Shown: positions 1 through 8,590 of the stretch, in pieces
Layout of the letters: every line of letters begins with the position of its first letter
Numbering within the stretch: the stretch's first letter is position 1
DNA from: Saccharibacillus endophyticus
GTDB taxonomy: Bacteria; Bacillota; Bacilli; Paenibacillales; Paenibacillaceae
Assembly: GCF_013185185.1 (NCBI RefSeq)
Contig: NZ_JAAZWE010000012.1
Coordinates: 1 to 59,015, forward strand
Reading direction: 5' to 3'
DNA: 59,015 nucleotides
Notes under the pieces: generated by a model
What the model was told of the DNA's origin: nothing
Seen by the model: only the letters and a program-made list of their open reading frames with translations
Databases searched by the model: none
Made by a program: the position numbers and the translations under genes

Positions 1-75
1 GCTATAAGGGGACCCTCTGCTAAGGGGTTAGACTGCGTTAGCGGTGCGAGGGTTCGAATCCCTCTCTCTCCGCCA
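1..75 (+). tRNA. tRNA-Ser (GCT), 5' truncated by window edge
   Basis: The anticodon loop CTGCTAA gives anticodon GCT (serine, AGC codons). A long variable arm follows, then a T arm with GGTTCGAATCC and an encoded CCA. The 5' acceptor strand and D arm lie before the window starts. It is the first of eight closely spaced tRNA genes. Confidence 0.85.
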
Positions 76-113
76 TTCCCTTCTTTAATAGAAGGAATAT
101 GGCAAATGAATAT

Positions 114-187
114 GGCGGTGTAGCTCAGCTGGCTAGAGCGTACGGTTCATACCCGTAAGGTCGGGGGTTCGATCCCCTCCGCCGCTA
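114..187 (+). tRNA. tRNA-Met (CAT), elongator type
   Basis: The acceptor strands GGCGGTG and CGCCGCT pair fully if wobbles are allowed. The anticodon loop TTCATAC gives CAT. The anticodon stem TACGG/CCGTA lacks the three consecutive G-C pairs of initiator tRNA, so this is an elongator. The 3' CCA is not encoded (ACTT follows). Confidence 0.9.
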
Positions 188-207
188 CTTTTAGATTCAC
201 TTCCCAT

Positions 208-283
208 GGAGGCTTAGCTCAGCTGGGAGAGCATCTGCCTTACAAGCAGAGGGTCGGGGGTTCGATCCCCTCAGCCTCCACCA
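208..283 (+). tRNA. tRNA-Val (TAC)
   Basis: A full cloverleaf is present: acceptor GGAGGCT/AGCCTCC, anticodon loop CTTACAA with TAC, and an encoded CCA. Confidence 0.92.
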
Positions 284-290
284 TTCATAC

Positions 291-366
<76 letters not shown>

Positions 367-378
367 TTTTAATGGCCT

Positions 379-454
379 GGAACCGTGGTGTAGGGGTTAA
401 CATGCCTGCCTGTCACGCAGGAGATCGCGGGTTCAAATCCCGTCGGTTCCGCCA
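379..454 (+). tRNA. tRNA-Asp (GTC)
   Basis: A full cloverleaf is present with acceptor GGAACCG/CGGTTCC, anticodon loop CTGTCAC (GTC) and an encoded CCA. Confidence 0.92.
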
Positions 455-485
455 TTTTAATTAAATAACTGGTTTTATGGAGTAT

Positions 486-558
486 GGCTCGGTAGCTCAG
501 TTGGTAGAGCAAAGGACTGAAAATCCTTGTGTCGGCGGTTCGATTCCGTCCCGAGCCA
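486..558 (+). tRNA. tRNA-Phe (GAA)
   Basis: The acceptor GGCTCGG/CCGAGCC is perfect and the anticodon loop CTGAAAA gives GAA. CCA is not encoded; TCT follows the discriminator A. Confidence 0.9.
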
Positions 559-570
559 TCTTTATATTGT

Positions 571-655
571 GGAGGCTTAGCGAAGTGGCCAAACGCAGCA
601 GACTGTAAATCTGTTCTCTCCGAGTTCGGTGGTTCGAATCCATCAGCCTCCACCA
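571..655 (+). tRNA. tRNA-Tyr (GTA)
   Basis: This is a class II tRNA with a long variable arm. The acceptor is GGAGGCT/AGCCTCC, the anticodon loop CTGTAAA gives GTA, and CCA is encoded. Confidence 0.92.
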
Positions 656-662
656 GTTTTAC

Positions 663-735
663 GAGCCATTAGCTCAGTTGGTAGAGCACCTGACTTTTAA
701 TCAGGGTGTCGAAGGTTCGAGTCCTTCATGGCTCA
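663..735 (+). tRNA. tRNA-Lys (TTT)
   Basis: The acceptor GAGCCAT/ATGGCTC is perfect and the anticodon loop CTTTTAA gives TTT. CCA is not directly encoded. It is the last gene of the array and is followed at once by a terminator. Confidence 0.92.
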
Positions 736-739
736 TCCA

Positions 740-776
740 AAGTCGTATTCCGTGTAAGCGGGATGCGGCTTTTTTG
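740..776 (+). terminator. Terminator of the tRNA array
   Basis: A 12-bp stem with G-T wobbles (AGTCGTATTCCG with CGGGATGCGGCT) is followed by a run of six to seven T. Confidence 0.75.
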
Positions 777-827
777 CGTATTCAAGGTTATGTTAAGATA
801 AAAGAAAACGGTGTTGGAGGGCTCGCT

Positions 828-1952
828 ATGAATGTGCAAGATATCCGGAGTCGGTTAGAGAGTATTGTCAGCCGACCGGTTGAGCTGATCGAGATCGGAG
901 AATGGAAAGGACAGCAGCGATCGAAGTCTGTCGAATACCAAAATGCCATAAAAACAAATACTTTGTTATCGACAGGCTGGACAGATGCAGACTCGACTTG
1001 GTTTTTTACAGCTAATCCGGAACTTGCCGATGAAGAAGAACAGTGGGCTGTCCGTATTTTCGACACTAACTTGGTACCTGCAATGCGAGAATTGATTGCT
1101 TTGCTCGTTCGAACGGTAACCTCGGAAGTCGCGACGCGACCCCAGGAGGATGAGAGCGAAGTACAACAGCTTGGCCGCTGGTTGGCAGAGAAGCTGGAGC
1201 ATGATGATTCCCCCCAAGAGCTACCGGATACATTACTGCTGAAAAGCCGCCTTTTTACCGAGATGATCCCGTTTCTTTTGATCTGTGAAGGTGCTCAGAA
1301 TACGCTTGGAGGATACGAGGAGCTGCATCAGTTGTTGTCCACGTTCCTGGAAAGGGACGTTCTGGTTATTCCCCTGCACGGACGGGAGTGGTTGCTGCTC
1401 GTCGATCGTCTGGATGTGCTGGAGGTCTCGGAGGAGCGCGGCGAGGAAGAGGAATCGGACCGCGAATTATTAGAAGCCTTCGGATTGGGTCTGTATGAAC
1501 TGATTGCGAGCGAATGGACCGGAATCTTTAATCTGTCCGTCACGGATCCGTTGCAGCCTGCGCACGGTCTTGTTCGGGCAGTGCGGCTGCTGCGAGAGAG
1601 CGTATTTCTCGGGAAAACGTTCCATGTGACTCGCAATGTTCATCTTCCATGGGATTTGGGACTGGAGCGGTTGGTGTACAGTATCCCGGCAGCGCAGCGC
1701 GAACGGTTTATTGAAGAAGTTGAAGGATTGGACGTTGTGTTGGAGGATGGAGAAGCGTTGACGACGCTGGAGACTTTTTTCCAAATGAACTGTAATGTCA
1801 GCGAGACGGCGAAGCGATTGTACATCCATCGGAACACGTTGATCTACCGATTGGACAAGATTAAACAGGAGACGGGATTGGATGTTCGCAACTTCGCAGA
1901 CGCCGTTTTGATGAAGCTTGCATTACTATTAGATAAAGTCACAAAAGACTAG
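828..1952 (+). CDS. PucR-type helix-turn-helix transcriptional regulator
   Basis: This 374-residue protein is probably a DNA-binding regulator. The last 60 residues or so match the PucR/CdaR C-terminal helix-turn-helix, with the core NVSETAKRLYIHRNTLIYRL, a segment typical of this family. The long N-terminal part (roughly 1-310) shows no clear effector domain to me. The start is the ATG preceded by TTGGAGG at good spacing; the open frame continues upstream through tRNA-Lys and that part is not coding. It stands alone, about 120 nt ahead of the sugar-transport ATPase gene on the same strand, so control of that gene or of sugar use is a reasonable but unproven inference. The target is unknown. 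Confidence 0.75.
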   Translation: MNVQDIRSRLESIVSRPVELIEIGEWKGQQRSKSVEYQNAIKTNTLLSTGWTDADSTWFFTANPELADEEEQWAVRIFDTNLVPAMRELIALLVRTVTSEVATRPQEDESEVQQLGRWLAEKLEHDDSPQELPDTLLLKSRLFTEMIPFLLICEGAQNTLGGYEELHQLLSTFLERDVLVIPLHGREWLLLVDRLDVLEVSEERGEEEESDRELLEAFGLGLYELIASEWTGIFNLSVTDPLQPAHGLVRAVRLLRESVFLGKTFHVTRNVHLPWDLGLERLVYSIPAAQRERFIEEVEGLDVVLEDGEALTTLETFFQMNCNVSETAKRLYIHRNTLIYRLDKIKQETGLDVRNFADAVLMKLALLLDKVTKD

Positions 1953-2071
1953 GTGGATTTTTGTGCAGTTTGCGAATAGCCAGGAAAGCGTATTCAGGGT
2001 AATATGAGAGCAGGTAAAAGAAAGCAGTTCAGCTCCATACACATATCCTCAATACAGGGAGGCAACATTCA

Positions 2072-3199
2072 ATGGCTGGTGTACGCTTAGAACATATCTA
2101 CAAGAAATATGCAGGTTCCGACAAAGCAACCGTAATCGACGTTAACCTCGACATTAAAGATAAAGAATTTCTCGTGCTAGTCGGTCCTTCCGGCTGCGGT
2201 AAATCGACGACGCTGCGCATGATCGCGGGTCTGGAAGAAATCTCCGAAGGCAAACTGTACATCGGCGACCGCGTCGTCAACGACGTAGCTCCGAAAGACC
2301 GCGACATCGCGATGGTATTCCAATCCTACGCCCTGTATCCGCACATGGACGTATACTCGAACATGGCATTCGGTCTGAAACTGCGTAAGGTGAAAAAGGA
2401 CGAAATCGAGAAACGCGTTCGCGAAGCTGCGAAAATTCTCGATATCGAGCACTTGCTTGAGCGTAAACCGAAAGCACTTTCCGGCGGTCAGCGTCAACGG
2501 GTAGCCTTGGGCCGCGCGATCGTCCGCGATCCGCAAGTCTTCCTGATGGACGAACCTCTTTCCAACTTGGATGCGAAACTGCGCGGTCAGATGCGCGCGG
2601 AAATCACGAAGCTGGTTAAGCGCCTTGAAACCACTTGTATCTACGTAACGCACGACCAGATCGAAGCCATGACCATGGGCGATCGTATCGTCGTTATGAA
2701 AGACGGCATCATTCAACAGGCTGCTCCGCCGGAAGATCTGTACAACAATCCGACGAACATCTTCGTTGCCGGCTTTATCGGTTCCCCGACGATGAACTTC
2801 ATCAACGGCACGCTGATCGATGAAGCTGACGGTCTGTACTTCCAGGCTCAAAATCTTCACGTCGAAATTCCGCGCGGCAAAGCTCAAATCCTGCGCGAAA
2901 AGTCGATGGTCGGCAAAGAAGTGATCTTGGGTCTGCGTCCGGAAGACGTGCACGAAGAGCCGGTATTCCTGGAAGCTTCGCCGAAAACGGTCTTCACGGC
3001 CAGTGTTGAAGTTACCGAGAACCTCGGTCACGAAATGCTGCTTTACTTGACAGGACTTGGCGGCGACACGACGATTGCCCGCGTAGACGGTCGTTCGAGC
3101 GTACGCGAAGGTTCGCAAGTACAGTTGGCGATCGACATGAACAAAGCACACATCTTCGAGAGAGAATCGGAAATCAACGTCTTCTACGACGCGAAATAA
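2072..3199 (+). CDS. msmX: Multi-sugar ABC transporter ATP-binding protein (MsmX/UgpC family)
   Basis: This 375-residue cytoplasmic ATPase would energise several carbohydrate importers. It has Walker A GPSGCGKST at residues 38-46, the ABC signature LSGGQRQR near 135, Walker B VFLMDEP, the switch histidine in YVTHDQ, and a C-terminal TOBE-type regulatory region from about 240. It is the usual length for MalK/UgpC/MsmX. A GGGAGG site precedes the ATG. No permease or binding-protein genes adjoin, which is typical of MsmX, a shared ATPase in Bacillus. The name ugpC is used for the same family, so the symbol is a family-level choice. The gene is monocistronic, with its own terminator. Confidence 0.9.
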   Translation: MAGVRLEHIYKKYAGSDKATVIDVNLDIKDKEFLVLVGPSGCGKSTTLRMIAGLEEISEGKLYIGDRVVNDVAPKDRDIAMVFQSYALYPHMDVYSNMAFGLKLRKVKKDEIEKRVREAAKILDIEHLLERKPKALSGGQRQRVALGRAIVRDPQVFLMDEPLSNLDAKLRGQMRAEITKLVKRLETTCIYVTHDQIEAMTMGDRIVVMKDGIIQQAAPPEDLYNNPTNIFVAGFIGSPTMNFINGTLIDEADGLYFQAQNLHVEIPRGKAQILREKSMVGKEVILGLRPEDVHEEPVFLEASPKTVFTASVEVTENLGHEMLLYLTGLGGDTTIARVDGRSSVREGSQVQLAIDMNKAHIFERESEINVFYDAK

Positions 3200-3229
3200 T
3201 TCCGTTTACTGTCTAAGCGATCATAAAGG

Positions 3230-3253
3230 GCCGTCCTTCGGGGCGGCTTTTTC
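3230..3253 (+). terminator. Terminator of msmX
   Basis: A GCCGTCC-TTCG-GGGCGGC hairpin is followed by five T. Confidence 0.8.
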
Positions 3254-3356
3254 GCGTGGTCCATGTACGAGAGAAGCAGCATTGCTTTCAACGGGCATTT
3301 CCTTTACGATGAATAAGATGGAACGACCAAGAGACAGAAGAAGGGAAGAATACAGA

Positions 3357-4295
3357 ATGGCTAAAAAGGTAAAAGTAGCCGAGCTGGTCCAGCAGTTTCA
3401 ATTTGAGGTCGTAGCGGGCGAACAGGGGTTGCGCCGTCCGATTACGGTTGACGATTTGAATCGGCCGGGGCTGGAGATGGCCGGATATTTCGAATATCAT
3501 ACGCCGGAGCGGGTTCAACTACTGGGCAAGACTGAGCTGACTTTTTATCATATGCTCTCGAAAGAAGACAAGCTGGACCGGATGAGTCGGCTCTGCAACG
3601 AAGAGACGCCGTGTATTATTGTCACCCGGTCTTTTGACGTGCCGGAAGAACTGATTGCCATCGGCAACGAGCGCGAGATTCCGATTATCCGCAGCGGAAT
3701 GTCCACGACCAGCTTGGCCAGTCGGGTAACCGGTTTCTTGGAACGCAAGCTTGCGCCGACAACGACGATTCACGGCGTACTCGTGGACATATACGGCGTG
3801 GGTATCATTATCACGGGCAGCAGCGGCATCGGTAAAAGCGAAACGGCACTGGAACTGGTTAAACGCGGACACCGTCTGATCGCCGATGATGCCGTCGAAA
3901 TCCGTCAAAGCGCGGATAACCAGCTCGACGGTACGGCACCTGAACTGATTCGCCACCTGCTTGAAATTCGCGGCGTGGGCATTATCAACGTCATGACGTT
4001 GTTCGGCGCCGGAGCGATTCGCAATCACAAACGGATCACTTTGGTCGTTCGTTTGGAAAATTGGCAGCCGGACAAGCAGTATGATCGTCTGGGGCTGGAC
4101 GAGGAGACCACGCGGATTATCGACACCGACGTTCCGTTGGTCACCATTCCGGTTCGCCCGGGCCGAAATCTCGCCGTCATTATCGAAGTGGCCGCGATGA
4201 ACTTCCGTCTGAAGCGTATGGGCTATAACGCGGCGCAGCAGTTTACGCATAAGCTGACTGCGACAATCGCGGATGATATGGACGATTTGGATTAA
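3357..4295 (+). CDS. hprK: HPr kinase/phosphorylase
   Basis: HprK phosphorylates HPr and Crh on Ser46 when glycolytic intermediates are high, and dephosphorylates them otherwise, which sets CcpA-dependent catabolite repression. The 312-residue product has the family length. Walker A GSSGIGKS lies at residues 154-161 and the HprK signature LLEIRGVGIINV at 201-212. The start at MAKKVKVAEL follows AAGGGAAG; longer upstream frames lack a ribosome site and family similarity. It heads hprK-lgt-ppaX-yvoF, the same order as in Bacillus subtilis. A likely partner, an HPr/Crh-like protein with Ser46, is encoded at 29153 in this window. Confidence 0.96.
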   Translation: MAKKVKVAELVQQFQFEVVAGEQGLRRPITVDDLNRPGLEMAGYFEYHTPERVQLLGKTELTFYHMLSKEDKLDRMSRLCNEETPCIIVTRSFDVPEELIAIGNEREIPIIRSGMSTTSLASRVTGFLERKLAPTTTIHGVLVDIYGVGIIITGSSGIGKSETALELVKRGHRLIADDAVEIRQSADNQLDGTAPELIRHLLEIRGVGIINVMTLFGAGAIRNHKRITLVVRLENWQPDKQYDRLGLDEETTRIIDTDVPLVTIPVRPGRNLAVIIEVAAMNFRLKRMGYNAAQQFTHKLTATIADDMDDLD

Positions 4296-4311
4296 TTGGG
4301 AGGGTTAACGA

Positions 4312-5340
4312 ATGGGGGCATTACTGGCAATCAATCCGATCGCGTTCAGTATCGGTCCGCTGGCGGTGCACTGGTACGGACTGATTCTCGGACTCGGTGC
4401 CGTAATCGGCATGCTGATCGCGATGCGCGAAGGCAAAAGATTCGGCCTGCCGCAGGAGCTGTTCATGGACATTCTGCTGTTCGGCGTGCCATCGGCTATC
4501 ATTTGCGCGCGGATTTACTATGTGGCATTCCAATGGGATCAGTACAAGGATAACCCGCTCAAAGTATTCGCGATTTGGGAAGGCGGCATCGCTATTTACG
4601 GCGCGTTGATCGGCGCGGTAATCTGTGCCGTCATCTACACGCGAATCAAAGGCTACAGCTTCTGGCGAATTGCGGATCTATGCGCGCCGGGATTGCTAGC
4701 CGGGCAGTTGATCGGACGTTGGGGCAATTTCGTCAATCAGGAAGCTTACGGCGGCGAGGTGAGCGAGAGCTTCCTGCGGGACACGCTGCATCTGCCGAAT
4801 TTTATCGTGAACCAAATGAACATCGAAGGCGTATTCCATCATCCGACATTCTTGTACGAGTCGTTGTGGAATGTGGTCGGCATCCTGCTGATCTTTGTCA
4901 TTCGCCGCCGGAAGTTCGTGCGTGCGGGCGAAATCTTCATCGGTTACTTTATCTGGTACGCGATCGGTCGCTTCTTTATCGAAGCACTGCGTACGGATAG
5001 TCTGGCCTTCCAAGGGCCGAACTGGCTGGCTTCGCTGATCCATGGCATGTGGACGCCGATGACCTGGTTTGGATTTGAAGAGGGATATCTGGATGCGGCT
5101 TACGGTAATGTGCGCATTTCGCAATTGGTCGCGATCTTGTTCTTCGTGATTGCGATCGCGTTGATTATTATTCGCCGCAAAAACGGACAAGCCAATATCC
5201 GCTATTCCGATCCGATTGTTTCTTCGAAACTGTCGACGGCTTTGCCGGCAGTAGACGAAACGCATCGCGTAGAAGGGGCAGCCCCTTCGGCCGGAAACGA
5301 TAAGAAGCCTTCGGGCGACGACCCTTTGCGCAAGGAGTGA
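4312..5340 (+). CDS. lgt: Prolipoprotein diacylglyceryl transferase
   Basis: Lgt moves a diacylglyceryl group from phosphatidylglycerol to the lipobox cysteine of prolipoproteins in the cytoplasmic membrane. The 342-residue product is a multi-span membrane protein. It contains the family core IGRWGNFVNQEAYGG, the upstream EGGIAIYGALIG region (Tyr where Escherichia coli has the HGGL histidine) and GRFFIEALRTDS. It is longer than the usual 270-290 residues because of a hydrophilic C-terminal tail of about 60 residues (Pro, Ala, Ser and Lys rich). It starts 16 nt after hprK and is presumably cotranscribed. Confidence 0.95.
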   Translation: MGALLAINPIAFSIGPLAVHWYGLILGLGAVIGMLIAMREGKRFGLPQELFMDILLFGVPSAIICARIYYVAFQWDQYKDNPLKVFAIWEGGIAIYGALIGAVICAVIYTRIKGYSFWRIADLCAPGLLAGQLIGRWGNFVNQEAYGGEVSESFLRDTLHLPNFIVNQMNIEGVFHHPTFLYESLWNVVGILLIFVIRRRKFVRAGEIFIGYFIWYAIGRFFIEALRTDSLAFQGPNWLASLIHGMWTPMTWFGFEEGYLDAAYGNVRISQLVAILFFVIAIALIIIRRKNGQANIRYSDPIVSSKLSTALPAVDETHRVEGAAPSAGNDKKPSGDDPLRKE

Positions 5341-5347
5341 TTTTGTT

Positions 5348-6007
5348 ATGAAACCAAATCCGGCAATCCGGACGGTGCTGTTCGATCTGGACGGCACCAT
5401 CATCGATACGAACCAACTCATCATCGATTCCTTCATGAACGCGATGACGGATATTCCGCTGACGCGGGAAACGATCATTCCGCATATGGGTACGACTCTG
5501 CAAAACCAGCTCCGAGTTTTCTCGGGGCTGGAGGACGTACGCGAATTGGAGCAAGCGTATCGCAAATACAATTTGGCGCATCATGATTCCATGGTCAAGC
5601 CTTTTCCGCATGTGCAGGAGGTTGTCAAAGCTCTTCATGCGTCCGGCATCCGTCTCGGCATCGTTACGACCAAGATTCGTCCGACCACGATGAAAGTTCT
5701 GGAGATGTTCGATCTGTCGCGCTATATGGAGGCGATCGTAACGGTAACCGACGTAAGCAATCCGAAGCCGCATGCGGAACCGGTGCTGATGGCGTTGGAT
5801 AAAATGGGAGCAGACCCGGCTTCGGCGCTGATGGTGGGCGACAGTCCGGCCGATATTCAATCCGCGCAAAATGCGGGCGTTCGCGCCGCGGCTGTTGCTT
5901 GGTCGCTCAAAGGCGAAGCGGCGTTGTCGGGGTACGGTCCGGACTACATGCTGCATGACATGCGGGACTTGTATGAACTGACCGGAACGGAGCGTCGGGA
6001 AGCATGA
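5348..6007 (+). CDS. ppaX: Pyrophosphatase PpaX (HAD family)
   Basis: This is a HAD-superfamily hydrolase of 219 residues. In Bacillus subtilis PpaX hydrolyses the pyrophosphate released when HprK dephosphorylates P-Ser-HPr, and it sits in the same operon. Motif I is FDLDGTIIDT with the catalytic Asp pair at residues 13 and 15. Motif II is the Thr in VTTK, and the motif III/IV region includes KPHAEP and MVGDSPADI. The ATG lies 8 nt after the lgt stop. The identity rests on HAD motifs plus operon position; related phosphatases such as phosphoglycolate phosphatase look similar. Confidence 0.9.
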   Translation: MKPNPAIRTVLFDLDGTIIDTNQLIIDSFMNAMTDIPLTRETIIPHMGTTLQNQLRVFSGLEDVRELEQAYRKYNLAHHDSMVKPFPHVQEVVKALHASGIRLGIVTTKIRPTTMKVLEMFDLSRYMEAIVTVTDVSNPKPHAEPVLMALDKMGADPASALMVGDSPADIQSAQNAGVRAAAVAWSLKGEAALSGYGPDYMLHDMRDLYELTGTERREA

Positions 6008-6495
6008 GAAAAACGGAGCGCCACTTCGTTGAGGACGGCCCGAACTCCTTGCGTCAGATCTACAAGACCGTTAGCCCATGGAAGGGCGTCAAGAACTTCG
6101 TGTTTATACAAATTGCGCGTTACTGCCCGATTCTTGAATTGAAAAACTGGATTTATCGCCGTATCCTCCACATGAAAGTGGGCCGGGATACGGCTTTCGG
6201 GCTTATGGTCATGGTGGATGTCTTTTTTCCGGAAAAGATTACGATCGGTCGCAACACGGTGATCGGCTACAATACCACCATTTTGGCGCATGAGTATTTG
6301 ATTCGCGAGTATCGCCTCGGCGAGGTAATCATCGGGGACGAGGTCATGATCGGCGCGAACACCACGATTCTGCCGGGCGTCACGATCGGGGACGGAGCCG
6401 TCGTGGCCGCCGGATCGGTGGTGCATCGGGATGTGGAGCCGGGTACGTTCGTCGGCGGGAATCCGCTGCGGGTCATTGAGCGAAAAAGTCCCTAA
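6004..6495 (+). CDS. yvoF: Left-handed beta-helix acyltransferase (YvoF-like)
   Basis: This 163-residue protein has hexapeptide repeats from about residue 75 to 150, including IGDEVMIGANTTILPGVTIG and a typical GSVV..DV.PGTFVGGNP end. That is the pattern of LbH-fold O-acyltransferases. Its ATG overlaps the ppaX stop codon (ATGA), so the two are translationally coupled. Position and order match yvoF, the fourth gene of the hprK operon in Bacillus subtilis. The acceptor substrate is unknown. No clear terminator follows it. Confidence 0.85.
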   Translation: MRKTERHFVEDGPNSLRQIYKTVSPWKGVKNFVFIQIARYCPILELKNWIYRRILHMKVGRDTAFGLMVMVDVFFPEKITIGRNTVIGYNTTILAHEYLIREYRLGEVIIGDEVMIGANTTILPGVTIGDGAVVAAGSVVHRDVEPGTFVGGNPLRVIERKSP

Positions 6496-6585
6496 GGCGC
6501 GTCCGAAGCAGCCCTTATTTTGAACAAATTCTTCACAAAACCTGTCTCAAATGCTTAACATTTTCTGAAAGTTACGGGAAAATGA

Positions 6586-6613
6586 CCTTTGTAAGGATTT
6601 AGTCGGGTATAAT
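6586..6613 (+). promoter_or_regulatory. Probable promoter for the acyltransferase gene at 6734
   Basis: A perfect -10 TATAAT lies at 6608-6613. A weak -35 (TGACCT) lies 19 nt upstream. The 120-nt leader that follows can form hairpins (GAAGCG...CGCTTC and AGGCC-CGTAA-GGCCT). Confidence 0.5.
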
Positions 6614-6733
6614 GCAAAAGGAAGCGCACGGCGGGAAGCAGCGATGCTATCCCGTTTTTCGCTTCGTGGCAGAAGGCCCGTAAGGCCTGAAGAGTAACCG
6701 GATCGCTTAGCGAAGCGGCCTGGGAAGGGAGCA

Positions 6734-7954
6734 ATGAAATTGAGTTCTGTGTCAATCAAGAAAGAAAGACTGCCGCAGCTGGACACGTTCCGGGCGCTGG
6801 CAATTTTGGGCGTGCTGCATGTACATTCCACGTCATTCGCGACGATCGAATCGGTCCATTTGAAAGCTTTTTACCTCATTAACTTCATCAATGTGTTTTT
6901 CCGATACGGTACGCCTTCGTTTATCATGTTGAGCAGCTTCGTTCTGTTCTACAATTACTACAACCGTCCGGTAGACGCCAAGCTGGTGGGAGGCTTCTAT
7001 AAGAAGCGGATGCTGTACATCCTGCTGCCCTATGTGCTGTTCTCGGCGATTTACTTCATCTATAAGATGCATGTGGCAGGCACGTTGGGGACAGGCGTAG
7101 AGACGTACGGCGACATGTTGGCCCGATATTGGAAAAATCTGAAGGAAGGCACGGCGTATACGCATTTGTACTTTGTGTATATCAGCGTTCAGTTCTACAT
7201 TTTGTTCCCGCTGATGCTTCTTCTGCTCAAGTCTTCCAAATGGGTGGCCCGTTGGGCGATTCCGATCGGTTTGGTTTTGCAATGGGCATTCGTGTTCTGG
7301 AATAAATACGATCTTCATTACGCGACAAAAGGAAGCCTTGCGATTACATATTTGTCCTATTACATGATCGGCGCATTCCTGGCGATTCATTTTGACAAGA
7401 TCCGCGGCTGGCTGATGAATGATTCCAAAAAACTGCCGACCAAAGTCTGGTTTTGGAACGGGATGCTGTGGATCTCCTGGGCGGCCGTCGTCGTCGTGCA
7501 CGTGTGGTTTTATCAAGAGATTCGCCTCAAGCACTTTACGGCCAACTCGCTGTGGTACGAACTTCTATGGAACGTGCATACGATGCTGACGGCGCTGGTT
7601 CTGATGCGGGCTTCATTCTTGTTATACCGCAAGGGGCCGAAATGGTTAATCAAAATGCTGACCCGTCTCGGCGAGTTGTCCTTTGCCGTGTATCTGGTCC
7701 ACCCGCTGGTTCTCGGTTATTACCGGGACACGGAAGATTGGTTCTTTAGCCATTTCCAAATGGGATCGGTAACGTATTTTGCCTGGGTGTACGGGGGGCT
7801 TCTCTCTGCGCTCATCGCATCCTGGATCGTGACGCAAGCCATTCTCCGCTGGATTCCGGGAGCTTGGGTGCTTCTGGGCAACGTCCCTGGTTCTCTGCGT
7901 AAAAAGAAAAAAGCGCCGCCCGCACCTGCTGCATCGACCGATCGCAGCGTGTAG
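6734..7954 (+). CDS. Membrane acyltransferase (acyltransferase 3 family)
   Basis: This 406-residue polytopic membrane protein begins with the family signature LPQLDTFRALAILGVLHVHS, where an arginine and histidine mark the putative active site. About ten hydrophobic spans follow. The C-terminus is a short Lys- and Pro-rich tail. Members O-acylate cell-surface polysaccharides, peptidoglycan or small molecules; the substrate here cannot be told. The ATG follows GGGAAGGGAG at good spacing. It is a single gene with its own promoter and terminator. Confidence 0.85.
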   Translation: MKLSSVSIKKERLPQLDTFRALAILGVLHVHSTSFATIESVHLKAFYLINFINVFFRYGTPSFIMLSSFVLFYNYYNRPVDAKLVGGFYKKRMLYILLPYVLFSAIYFIYKMHVAGTLGTGVETYGDMLARYWKNLKEGTAYTHLYFVYISVQFYILFPLMLLLLKSSKWVARWAIPIGLVLQWAFVFWNKYDLHYATKGSLAITYLSYYMIGAFLAIHFDKIRGWLMNDSKKLPTKVWFWNGMLWISWAAVVVVHVWFYQEIRLKHFTANSLWYELLWNVHTMLTALVLMRASFLLYRKGPKWLIKMLTRLGELSFAVYLVHPLVLGYYRDTEDWFFSHFQMGSVTYFAWVYGGLLSALIASWIVTQAILRWIPGAWVLLGNVPGSLRKKKKAPPAPAASTDRSV

Positions 7955-8054
7955 TCCTATGCGCCGCCCGTTTCCGTTTGTAACCTTCGGTCACGGGCGG
8001 AAGATGCAGGGAACGGATTTTGAGCGGAAAACTTTTATTTTCCCGAATATGAAA

Positions 8055-8105
8055 GAGACTGCCCCAAAAGCCATGATGGTTATGGCTTCGGGCAGTCTTT
8101 TTTTA
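8055..8105 (+). terminator. Terminator-like hairpin after the acyltransferase
   Basis: The arms AGACTGCCC and GGGCAGTCT enclose a smaller AGCCAT/ATGGCT hairpin and are followed by seven T. Confidence 0.7.
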
Positions 8106-8346
8106 TAAGAATAAAGCGAAGCTTTCAAGACTTGAATTTTGGGACACCTTTGTTGTAATAAGCAAGAATTTAAGGCTTTGAGCGAAATGAGGGAGCCGTT
8201 CCTGCGTATGGGCAACAATAACTACTGAATTGAAGCAAAGCCCGATACATTGTTGCTGATCGGCAATTAATGATAACATCCTTGGAAGCATGCGCTGGAA
8301 ATTTATCCCGCAATGCCGTTCCGTCCTCTCAAACAAAACTCCCGCA
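8106..8346. other. Non-coding gap, AT-richer than its surroundings
   Basis: This 240-nt stretch between the acyltransferase terminator and the his promoter is AT-richer than neighbouring DNA. I see no gene with a ribosome site on either strand and recognise no family. It could be a decayed insertion-sequence end, but nothing seen proves that. Confidence 0.3.
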
Positions 8347-8376
8347 TTGACTGTAAGACAGCGAAAATGCTAATAT
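8347..8376 (+). promoter_or_regulatory. Probable promoter of the histidine operon
   Basis: TTGACT and TAATAT are separated by 18 nt. The implied leader to hisZ is about 210 nt. I looked for a T-box and found no convincing GGGTGGNACCGCG core. Confidence 0.6.
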
Positions 8377-8590
8377 AGTCGTATGCTTTATTTTACTACC
8401 ATGTTATCACTGTACCACAATAAAGCGATCGAGTGATCATCAATCTGCTCTGCTTCGGAACCTGAAAAATCGTGCATGCACGGAATAAATCGCGGTTGCC
8501 GCGGGTCAGGCTTTCCGATATGGTGAATACAATATAGATGAAGAACGAAGCTGGAGAAAATCCATAGACAAACTTACAGAGGTGAACGAT

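Noticed and set aside
114..187. Initiator tRNA-Met
   Set aside because: The anticodon stem lacks the three G-C pairs of initiator tRNA, so it is an elongator.
2177..3151. Minus-strand frame of 324 codons opposite msmX
   Set aside because: It is a shadow frame of the ABC ATPase gene without a ribosome site.
8103..8336. Possible transposase remnant on the minus strand
   Set aside because: The frame has no recognisable transposase motif and no terminal repeats or target duplication are visible.
8377..8590. T-box riboswitch in the hisZ leader
   Set aside because: CGCGGTTGCCGCGGGT near 8495 first looked like a T-box core, but the AGGGTGGNACCGCG sequence and specifier stem are absent.
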